From NCBI GenBank assembly GCA_934047225.1, contig OW203992.1:3895501-3959500 (forward strand): a DNA stretch of 64,000 bases, given 5' to 3'. The DNA is from Ypsolopha sequella (taxonomy: Eukaryota; Arthropoda; Insecta; Lepidoptera; Ypsolophidae). This document shows positions 21,354-33,600 of this stretch, one piece after another. The stretch's first letter is position 1. Each line of letters opens with the position of its first letter. The position numbers and the translations under genes are program-made. The notes below the pieces were generated by a model. That model saw only the letters and a program-made list of their open reading frames with translations. It was not told where the DNA came from and did no database searches.

Positions 21354-21697
21354 TTAACTATCAGCTTTGACTTTGCTGGCGGGCGCATCCTCGTGGTTGC
21401 CTTGTCTCCTTTTCCTTCCATGTTGGTGCTGTTGTTTTCCCTTATAATTCTGCCTGCCGCGGTTCTGCCTGTTGTTTTTCATATTTTTTCGTCTTTTTAC
21501 CATTTCTTCGACTGTCTTGTCTAGATATGCTTTTTCCTCGTCCCCTTCCAAAACTTTGAAGACGACTTCCGATTCTCCGATTTTGATTTTCGCGTCGGGT
21601 ATTTTCGGAAAGACCTCTTTGGCCGCACCCTCCTTAATGAAACGCACCCATCCTTCAGTGTCGCCTACCTTGAAGTCGATGTACGCGATTTCTGCAC
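21354..21697 (-). CDS. La: La exon 6: end of the C-terminal RRM and basic tail
   Basis: Reads [20 protein letters not shown] to the helix with [14 protein letters not shown], then a tail rich in Asn, Arg, Lys and Gln (possible nuclear retention signal), ending KVKADS. Confidence 0.94.
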
Positions 21698-24600
21698 CTG
21701 TTGTTTTCAAGTGATATTTAGTATTTTTCGTGTTGATAATGATTGATGGACGTGGAAGAGGCACAAGAGATGTGTCAGGACCGTGGCAGATAGAAATCTG
21801 TAATCTCTGCCTACCTTTCTGGGAGTATATATAGTATGTATGCATGTATGCAAAATACGTTTTAGACTTAACAGAACTCGAACAACGTACATAATATACG
21901 AGTAAATAATTAAATAAAATACTTTTCAAAGCAAGTGCTCGTAAAGGCCCACTTTTTATGCATCAAAACCGAACAGAAAGTCGATTATTTTGCCCTAGGG
22001 CTTTATTACTATTTTTTATTTATTTATTTACAATGGTTGGCTAACCTGCAACCTTTCCTGTGTACTATACATGTTATACTTTTTTTCCACTGTTTAACGG
22101 CTCTGGATACAGTCCTTTTGAGGCAATTATAATTTAAAGTTCACAAGATTATATTTGTTTTATTTCCTCACACTATGCATTGAAAAACGTAGTATGATAC
22201 ACGGGCGTAAGAGCAATAAATTACTCGGTTACGTTTAAAACACTCGCTATGCTCGTGTTTTAAATCGTCCTCGTGATTTATTCCTTTGCGCCCTAGTAGC
22301 ATAAACTACTATTATATAATAAAATCAAAAAGTTCAAAAAGACAACACACATAGACATTAACATTAACGTATTTTATAATATAAAGTATTTTATTCAATT
22401 ATTTACTTATATAAATACATATAAAAAGCTTTTCAAAAGTGAATATATTTTATACCATGTACATAATATACACAATGAAGCCGATTATGAAGGCTTTAAT
22501 TTTAGTTTTAGTGCTATCAAAACTTAAATTTTTACAAAGCTTCTGTTTTTAACACTTATTAACAATTTTGCAATGAAGAAAATTTAGTTTTGACAGCACT
22601 TAATCTAAAAGTAACACCTTCAAAATTGGCTTCAGTAAATCATAAATGTATAATTTAATTAGTTTTAAATCAATACACTCGTATATTTTAACATATGACA
22701 CAATTGGATAGTTTCTCAGACAGATACCAAGGCTTTCCGTGTTTCAGTTAATAATATCCCAAAAGCTACTTGTCTTGTCTGATTTGGTATGGTGGTACTC
22801 TTCCATTATACAAAGTGTTAAGCTAAGGGCTAAGGCGATACCAAAAAAAAATGGGGTTTTTTCGAATCCATTTACTCCACTATAACGTCATCAACGTATT
22901 TCATTTTTGGGTAAATGTTTATTGAGTATTTGATTTATTCTCACTGAAGGAAAACGCGATTAGATGAAATTTTCTCGATAGTATTTAATTCCGAAAAGAC
23001 ATCTAAATTGTTTTATTTTTTCCTGTAATTCTGAAATCCTAAATTTCATTGTGAAATTGCAATCAAAATGTGGATATTATGTATTTGTAGTCTCCTTGAA
23101 AATCTTTTTGACAAAATTGCTTTGTACATTTTATATTAATAAAAAACCGACTTTTTGCTACTTTTCCACGAATCCATCCCACTCGCACTGAGAGTTTTTT
23201 CGTATATGGAATAACAGGGACGCTAAAACTTTTACGCCATACCGCGCATAAACCATGTGGTTTTAGTCGGATGGCTTTAAATTCTTAAATATGTAAGTAA
23301 ATTTAACTATGAATATATAAACAAAAAAAAAAAAAAACGTAGTGCCTTAAGCTAAGTGCTAAGTGTTAAGCCAAAAACTAGCGATAGTACTCGTCCATAC
23401 GAACTTACCTTGAAAAAAAAAACTTTATTGTTTCATACATTTTAGTCGGGTACCTATGTAACAGCTGCGTTGACTACATATTAAAAAAAAAAGTTGTTTT
23501 AAGGACGAGTACTATCGCTTCCGGCTTCCGGTAGAGGGTGAATTCTAATCAACCGCCCGAATTCATACTGGAGATTCGGTTAGTGATCAGGAATAACGTT
23601 TACAGGCGACGTTACAAAAACAATTTTTTGCTCCCGTACTGCGTATACAAGGAATTGAACTAGTCCCGTTCGTATGGGAACAAAACATTTTTCATTTCGA
23701 AAAATAATGAAAATTGAACCTTGTTCCTGATCACTAACCGAGTCTCCAGTATGATTTCGGGCGGTTGATTAAATCTCATCCAGTATACTCTTATATTATA
23801 TCATTAATTACCGTGTGTAGTGAGTGCCTCCTTGATGTCCTCTCTGGTCATTTGATCGTGCCCCTCACTGAAGCTGAGCACGGTTCCGGTCGGCAGCTTG
23901 AACTCTTCTTTCTCTTCCCCACCCTCCTTTTTTCCCTGGAAATTCGTATCAAATTGTTGTGAGATATTTCTCAAGACAAAAGAAAGGATTGTTGGATAAT
24001 ACAAACGCATCGGACTGAAAGCGATACGTTTGAGGGGCAACCACGGATGCCCCAAAGTGTATCGATTTGGTCGCAACGCGGGCACGAAATGAACACGTTT
24101 GAGGTTTACTTTGACCATAACCGCTGTGCATCGCCTTAGGCGCCGCGCGGCGAGGCGGGGGGAAGCAGACAAAGCATGAGTTCACATGAAATCGATATTG
24201 CCGGACAGATCTTAACGATATCGGTTTACAACATATTTTACATTTTGTCTGGTTTGAATTATAAGTTTTTTTTTTTTACGGAAAATAAAATATTTAAATA
24301 AGTACCTAGTTACTTATTTCACTTACCATTATAGTAGTATCATATTTTCAAAAAAATATATAAAAAAATCACTTCCAGTCCCGAGTGAATCACTATGGGG
24401 AGTCGAAATTTCATTTTACGAATTTTTCAAAAATTGTTATTGATCCAAGATACTGATCACTTATCAAGCCACCAGTATGAATTTGGACGATGATCAAAAA
24501 GTCACCTTGTATATTGTGCTATAACAAGCTTTATATACACAATAAAACCTTATTGTTTTTATTGTGTGTATTTTATTTGATTTAATGTCTAACATTACTT

Positions 24601-27600
24601 TACGTTACACAAAATTCTATTTTAAATACAGAGTAAACTCTGGCGTGATTCGTTCACCAGAGTCAGCTTATTTTTTCTTTAATACTTTAAAAAACAATGC
24701 ATTAATAATGTTAAAATTAAATGTTTGAAATAATAGTATTTTGTGCAACTGTGACATAATGTGAGACATTGTTGTTCGTTTCGTAATAGACTTGCACGAG
24801 TGTCCCAATGTCTAATTATGTTCAGTTTCATACAATACTGTATCTACTACCATCAAATACAATTTCACCAAAGATGAGGAAAAGAGCACTCGCCATGATA
24901 CCTGAGCCCATGGAACTAGTATCAAGACGCCGGAGACCAATCAGAAGCGAGAAAAGTAAGGAGGGCGTGGCTTAAGAAATTAAAACAGACCGTTACTATA
25001 AAATTAATGATTTTCCAAATGATACTTCCATTCAATCATACCATAATTAATAATTATTTTATTTGAATTGTTTAGACATTAATGTTTTTCTTTGTGTGAA
25101 GTAATCGAGTGTATTTATTTTTCCTCCTGACATTTGAGCATTTATTTTTTAAGATGACTTTGTCTACTTTAAGTTATTATGAAGCAAGCTGCTTGTGTGT
25201 GTTTTTTTAATATTAATGTATTCATACGCCTGTCGGTAGAACATAGCGCTCAAAAATTTGTATCAACCTAACATTACCTATGTTCATGAATAAAGATATG
25301 ATTCTATGTTAGCGCTTGTGATTGGTTCTCTAGTGGTGTTATAATAAATTTGGCCAATCACAGCGCAAAATAACATCGGTAAAACAATGTAGGTACCATA
25401 GACTAATAATACAAGAAGACTGCCGATTGCTATACTAAAGACCGTAGCACCCAAATTGCAGACTAAAACTAGATGGCGCTGCATTTTGAGCTTTTTATTT
25501 CTTATGTCTACTTTCTGCGCCACCACTAGGTAAGTTTATAACTAATTAAAGCAAAGCTAATCCATTTGTTTTTATGTCATATCACAAGATGGCGTTGTTG
25601 TGAGGTGATGTTTGTAGATACAACACACAGTCTATAGGTCACTAACCTACAGTGCGGGCCAATCTTTTAGTTGCCTCTGAATGAGCTTGCGCAGGTACAG
25701 TCAACGAAACAATAATATTAACGGTTGATTATTAAATGTTTACTATAAGTGGGTGGGAAGGTGTACTCTTGTTGTACCTACCTATTTAATTATTCATTTA
25801 TTATTTTAGTGCAATCTTAACTATATAAATAAAACGCATTAATATAATTACACCACCATACACCATTTTCCTACAATGTAGCCAATTCTAAAGCCTCCAA
25901 TTTTAGTTTTAGTGCTGTCAAAACTAGAATTATTCTAAAGTAATTAAGCTTTTGTTCCTAGCATTTAAAGACTATTTTGCAATAAACAAAATTTGTTGTG
26001 ACAGCACTAAAACTAAAATTAAAGCCTTCAGAATTGGCTTTATTGTCGCTTTAAAACGCTATAACGTCTGCGAGGCATAACAACAATAAACTTTAACAAA
26101 CTAAATCAACAAAACAACAATTAAAGCCAACCAAAACAATAAACTATAACAAACAGATTAAACGATAAACTTAACGAATCATAGAATTTTTTCCTCGGAG
26201 ATACTTTTCATGCAACGCGCGGGTGTGTAGTGTACGGACGTAGCACTAACACTAACGCATAGTGTTAACACCTGCTAAAAGGCGAGCGGGGGGTGTAGTG
26301 CGGCACGCAGGCGGGTGTGACCCGCGCCCTCGCTCCTGTAACGTCCCCCTGACACCGCAAAACGGCTATTGCGTCGCCTAAAAAATTGAAGCGACTAAAA
26401 GATTGGCGCGCACTGTACCTACCTACTCTGTCCTGGACAAAATTATTATTAATTTAGGTACTGATTCATTCTTTCTACTTTCCTGTTGAAAAGTTGATAT
26501 TTGGGAATTACCTTTCAGGTAGGTATGCGTAAGCGGCCGTATGAATGCTAGGTAACTGCACAACTTCAAATGACCTTACACATTGCATAACTTGGTTGAG
26601 CCAGACTCGCGTACCTAGGGTTCCGTATTGTGGATGACAAATTTAATTTTGTAATTCTTTTTCGTGAATTTCTCAACCGCTTTATTTTTCCAATATTTAT
26701 GTTCACACATATTACCATATTTTTTTTCATATTTTTCGGTCCACCGGTTTTGGAGATAAGAGGCCCCCTCGGATGCATTTTTTTATGGTTTTTCTAGGAT
26801 TTCTCGAACTAGATGCAATTAAATATGTATAGCTAAATTATATATTTTTACAATCAGCTTTTTAATACCAATATTGTATTTTCATAATTTTTTTTTATTT
26901 ATTTTACATTTTTTAAATATTTCTCGTTTGTGCTCAACTTTTTTTATATCGCTATAGTTTTCCTGTAATTAGCCAGTTATGATCTGTAATCGAAATTTTT
27001 TTCATATTTTTCGGTCTACCAGTGTCAGAGATGATGGGATGGACATACATATTTTTGTGGTTTTTTAAAGATTTCTCGAAACCAGTACCAGTAAATACAA
27101 TAAAAGTATATATTTTTACAATATACTTCAATATCTACAATTTGATACCCATATTGTATTTTTAGGATAATATTTTTTTTATTTTTCTCACTTTTGTTTT
27201 GGAAATATTTTGAACAATTTAAAAATTTTCATATTTTCATATTTTTTTACACCCTGATATGTGGGCATATTAATACTATTTTTGTGCCAAATTTCATGTC
27301 TTTCTTTAACGGTGCTAAAGTTATGAGGCTGTGACATACGGACGGACAGACAACGGAGTCTCACCATAAAGGTTCCTTTTGTATCTTTTAGGTACTACAG
27401 AGCCCTAACAAAGCGTCTTTTCGCATTTTATAATATGTCTATAAAATTGTCCCATATAATATAAATCTTCTTCACGTCTACACTACCGCTTAAAAATATA
27501 CACACTATCGCATCACAATCAATACAAGGTTATACACCATTCATAATAATAAGAGAAATTATTTGAAATGAATGGTCAATGGTGCAGAGTGGGTGGCGCG

Positions 27601-30600
27601 GCGTAAGCACAAACGACACAGGTTCCACGTCGAACAGCCAGTGAGCCAGCAGCGGCAGCGCTTTCACCCTCGGATTTTGGTTTTCCCTTAACTCCTTGAC
27701 ACTTTCCAGACTTTTTTCCCCTAAACATTCAAATTAGAAGTAAAACACAATTTAAGGTTAACTATTATTGATTTATCTAAAAAGTCTATCAGTTTATTTA
27801 ACTACAAGTATTTCAGTAACTTTAAAACAGTCATGAATAGCATCCATTTTTAAAGAATCAAAGTCAAAACAGAAAAATGTCTAACAAAAAATATCTATTG
27901 TTGACGCTAGCGATAGAGAAGTGCAGTTCACGTTCAGATATTTGCATCCTAAACCCAAAATTCGGTCCAAATAAATTTCCCCTAAACAATACCCTAAATA
28001 CTTTTAAAACCCAAAAAATCCCCTAAACATGAAAAAATTCCCTAAATTTAGGGGAAAATACCCTAAGGTGGTAGCACTGGCCAGCGGCACACTGCCATGC
28101 CACAGAATAATGCCCGCTCTTGCGCAGCGACTCATGCTCTAGAATTCGTACCGATTCATGTATTAAGAAAAATTTCGTTTTTTTTTTGTATTATTTAAGT
28201 TATTAAATTATCTAACCATTAGTATATTGCTCGAAAATAAATACCATCAATTTGAGGTGAAGATGCATGGAATCTTCAACTACAGTCATACATTTGAAAG
28301 CATATGTCGTAGCGAGGGGCCAGGGGCGCGCGCGCGTACACCGCCACCTTTCCGTAATCAAGCGCAACCACTACGAAGCTACCTTTACTAGGAAAGAAAG
28401 TCATTTCCAATTAGCCGTGAATTCGGTTGTTTTGAACTAGTAGCTCCATCTTGCTACAACATTTGAACTAAAAATCAAGTTACGGTTGAATGTAAGACGC
28501 TTGTAGGTCTTCTTGTATTATTAGTCTATGGTAGGTACTTAAAAACTACTTTTGATGTTGTAATTACCTTATTGCAGTATGGGAGTAGATAAAATATTTT
28601 TTATAACCTTATTCTATCACGTTGGGATGTAAATATCGTCCGTGAAAAATCAGACTTTTCAGCCAACACTGTTAGCACATCTGCCACTTATTGTAATTTT
28701 ACTAATAACAAACCTCTCCGCCCTTTGGTTTCTTCTCCTTCTTCTCTTTCCGAGCCACGTACTCCTCCTGTTTCTGTTTGATGTACTCATCCTGCCAGCG
28801 GACAATGAGCTCTGCGTCTTCGTATTTAAGATCTTTGTTGTTGAAGAACTTCTCGGCCTGTAAAATATCAGTTAACTTGAATTAATGAAGATTCAAGATA
28901 TCAAATTAATGGTGAGTGCGCCATCTTCGTGGTACTTTACAATTTTAGATTTAAAACTATTGTCCGGAATAGTTAGTTGTGATTTCGCAGAAAAGCTCGC
29001 AACATTTTAAGCCAATAATTGGGTCATCTACTGTATCGAGTTTGTTGCGAAAATCCATCAGCCTGTATTCGTCCACTGCTGGACATAGGCCTCTCCAATA
29101 TTTCGCCACTCTTGGCGATCCTCCATCATCCTCATCCAGCCGCTACCCGCAATGTCCTTCAGGTCGTTGGTCCAGCGGGCACGAGGTCGGCCTAAGCTAC
29201 GCTTTGCTGTACGCGGTCTCCATTGCAACGCCTTTCGACCCCAACGGTCATCTTATCGGCGATAAATATGGCCACTGCCACTTCAACTTAATGATTTGGT
29301 AGGCTATGTCGGTCACTTTCAATCTCTGATGGATATCCTAGTTTCGGATTTTATCCATCAGAGCAGAGATATCCCAACCATAGCCGCTCTATAGCGCGTT
29401 GAGCGACTTTAAATCGGTGGATCAAGCCCTTGCGAAAATACACATTATTCCTCATCATCAAACGACAAAAATATTATTTTTTCTGATTTCAAGGTTGCCA
29501 GTTCTAATTTCGTAGGCATGCAGGGTCCAGCCTGTGTGCCAGTGATTCTGCTAATTATCGCCGCAATACGGAAATTCGACCGAAACATACAGGGAACTTT
29601 ATACAGTCACTCTTGCTGTCAGGGGCATGTGCAGGCGACTGTACAAATATTGGCCAGGCAAAATGTTTCCAACTTATTGCAATGCAGGTAGTTTACCATT
29701 ACTAGATAAAAGATGCCATCAAACAAGAAGGCGTTTAACTATTTACCCATATATTCAATCGTGAACTAGAATCTCTCATGCCCTCACAGTATTAAGTCTT
29801 GAACAATGATAAATATACAATATAATTAAGTATAAACTGATTTTTTCATTCACAACTACAATACACAACAAACAAAAAAAAAATACCTCTTCCTTGACTT
29901 TGAAAGTAGCAAATACAGATCCCTTGAAGCACCGTTTCTTTGTTTGCCGGTCGAGGTACTTCCTCATGATAACATTTTCAACTTCTCCTTGCTGCTTGAA
30001 GAACTTGAGGATGTCATCAAGGGCAGCATCCTTTGAGAAACCTTTAGCGTAGATGGTGCGGCTTTGCAGTTCCTTGCGATGTTCTTCGTTCATTTCTGGT
30101 AGAGGCATTTCTGGACTACGTCTCACTTTTTTGTTGTCATCTGAAACCTGTAAATTAATTTTTACGTCTTGGTAAAAATTTTGATGACGAGAACACTTTA
30201 CCACTATTAGACGAGCAATGATTGCTGAAGTTATTAGAATATGTAAACATTCATAGCATTTTATACTTTTAACTCAGGTTTGAGTACTCAACTACTAATC
30301 TGGAGGTTGCAGATTCAAATCCCATAGGGACAATTTGTGTTTGGTGTGCATGCTTCGAAAAGCGCTTTAGCTGTCAGTCCATTTGTGCCCGTATTACCTT
30401 TACAGGGCTCACCACCTATTATGTGAAACGTGGGTGTATGAGTGTGGATTGTGACTTAAATCTACAACTCTTGACACACCTTTGTGGATTCATGTTGTGA
30501 TGATGTATTTTTTTTGTTTTTATAACTGTTCATTATCACATATTTTCTGACTTATTGTGGCCCAATGAAATACCTGCGAATGGTTTTAAAAATATTCATA

Positions 30601-33600
30601 AAGACAGTGCTGGTTCTACACTGACTGTCCAAGATAATAAATACTGAGTATGAGTTAGAGCTGAACAAAAGCATCACAATGACACAATTGAAGGGAATTT
30701 GATCTGACAGCAAACATTCACAACATATTTTATCTACTACGCATACATACCTCAAGCAGGCCAGATGTGGACTTATTGATAGCATTAGCGATAGCTTCCA
30801 AGTCTGTGGTGAGCTTAGCGAGACGGTTGAACTTGATGAGTATCTCGAAGGGAACCCAGCCATCGTCCAGCTTCACTTGCTCTCTGAGGAACTTGTCACG
30901 GGGAAGGTTTGAATCTCCTGTAATGTGATTTTTGATTTTAAAGATATAGCAGCAATTTACATAATTAATTGGGCTTGGATGAAGAGCTTCTTTGTGTCTG
31001 CCTCTTTCCTAGCAGCATCACTCTAAAAGGACAGGGTCTCCAGGAAAACTACAGATAACATTTTATAAATCCATATCCCTTGGCGTGCTAATGCAAAAAT
31101 TCGCAAAACGCTACAAGCTACGCCTACAAGCACTAGCAATAAAAAGCATATAACTTTTTTTGCTCTTTTTTGCCATACCCCCTCCGTAGATATTTATTCG
31201 TCTATATCTCTGTAATTATACATGGAAACCCTATAAAAAGTATATATTTTGTGAATCACCATGAAATTCTGGAATTATTAATTATCATTTTTTATTAGGG
31301 TTCCATTGTTAATAATTCCGATTCTGAAGGATTTAAGTTCAAAACTTAAATTTTTCCCAAGTTAGCTTTTGTTCTTAACACTTTTAAACAATTTTGCAAT
31401 GAAGAAAATTTAGTTTAGAATCGGCTTTATTGAAACCTCACTTGAAATTCGAAAAAACTTTGACTTTATGTAATTTTGTATGTATTTCTTATATAAAACA
31501 ATATTAGTGTATACATTTGGATTTTATTTATTGCCACGGACCTTGTCCAAAATATTAAAGAAAAATGCACCTTTTTCCCCAGAATAGACCATTTTTAGCT
31601 TGAAGTTGAAAGTGAGCAATGAGCATCTAGGTGTTAAAAGTTTTAACAACCTTAAAAAGTATATTCTTTAGCTCCTTTCTTCTTGATTATGTCAATATAA
31701 GTTTCATACGGATAGACCGAGTAGAACTGTGTCAATCTACCACTTTAAAATAATGTTTCTAAAATAACACCATTATCATGGGCAGCCATACAGTAGCGCT
31801 TGTAGAACTAGTCCTTATTACCAGTAGCCGGCGAAAAGCTAGTGAAGGGTTATTAAAAGCATACTCAGAAGAAAATTACATGGTGATGGAACCCATACGT
31901 TAAGAACAGAATACAGCAGAGAATAGTTATTGCTCTGAGGAATAAAGTTAACCATATATTTAGTATCTATAGTTAGATTGACAATGCAAAAGAAAAGACT
32001 GTATTTTATATGTATACACTTAACGATAGAGTGATATAGATAGGCAAGATCATTCACATACACTCTATGGACCTGGGGCTCTACCGCGTAAATCTCATTT
32101 GTATCAACTTCAAGCAAATGCATGCGAAATCCAACGCGTGCAAAAGAGATGGCATGTTAGGCGGGCGTCGTCGCACGCACGACAAATTTCAATCTCAAGT
32201 TGATGGTGATGAAAATGAGAATTACGCGGTAGACCCACTGTATGGATCGACAGTCAGTCAATCCTGCTTATTTTTGCAAAACTCAGGTTTAAGTGTAATT
32301 TTTTGGGAATTTTTAGTCATGATTAATATAAAGTTAAAGAAACTCACAGAATTGTACAATCCATATGTAAGTACTATTGAAACGTTTTGTCTAAATGCAA
32401 CATTTTAGCAGACACAAAAGTTTTGTAAATATTTATTTATTCAAATTTGGATGGGAACAGTTATCGCATTTAATCAAATTATTGCTTTGAATACTCATAA
32501 AATAAAAATATATAAAATACCTAATGTTTTATTTCATTAAACAGGTTCACATAATATAGGTAGTGGCCGGTGTCTCCTTTTAAACATGAAAAGACCTATG
32601 TCAGGAGGCACCATTCTTCTTTATAACACTAATTATAATAATATTCTGCTTAAAACTGCATAGGAAATATATTTAAGTAGATAGGTATATTCAAGTTTAA
32701 ATTTAATTAAAGCAATAAATTTAGGTTTAATTTAGTTTAGTTTAAGTTTAATTTAATTTAGACATGTTCATATGTAAGGGTGAGGGTGTGTGTATGAGAG
32801 GGTGTGTATGTCGCCTCTGTCAGTATCTGGTCCAGGATGATAAGATTCATAGATTCAATTTAAAATGATAAATAACAAATAGGTTAACTTCTGCTATTCA
32901 TAACCTTAACTTTGCATGGTGGAAAACAGGTTCATTGGACTCAAACCACAAACGTCACTAATAAGGTAATAAGCCACCTGGCTTCAGAAGAATATCGAGG
33001 GCTGCCGATAGTCGAAGATTTTTCTCTCGACTTTCGTCTACAATAAAGTAAGGTATATTTTTAACCTACGTAGAGTCAACTGTTAATAATAAAGGTCCAG
33101 GAGGACCCCTTGTATCCACACTGTGGCGAGGAGGAAACGAGTAAGCACTACTTAGGTGAATGCTTCATATATTCGAGCCTAAGATGGGAGACACTTGGTG
33201 ATGACCACATCAAAGAGGAAGATCTCAAGTATCTTGAGTGCTCAGACATATTGGAATTTATTAATAGAAGCAGAAGATTTGAGGAGCGAAAGCCCCTGGG
33301 ACGTTAGGATTAGAGATGAAACGGATATCCGGCCATATTTTTGGTATCCGGTATCCGGCCGGATAGTAGCCAGTATCCGGCAGGATACCTAACTCAGCAT
33401 ACAAAAAGTCGTGTAAATCACAAAATAAATTGATTGTATCAATGATTGAATAATCTAAATTCTAATACATTAAGTGAACAAGAATTGAACTACGGTAGAA
33501 TAAGACAAGCTTTACAGCAATTGTTGGGAATAAATGTTCATGCTTTTCTTCATACATTACACCAGCTTCTTTTGCTCTCACAATATACTCAATAGGTATC

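Noticed and set aside
25284..25526. 80-codon hydrophobic ORF as a small membrane protein
   Set aside because: Lies in a La intron, overlaps a word repeated at 28511, and has no splice or family support.
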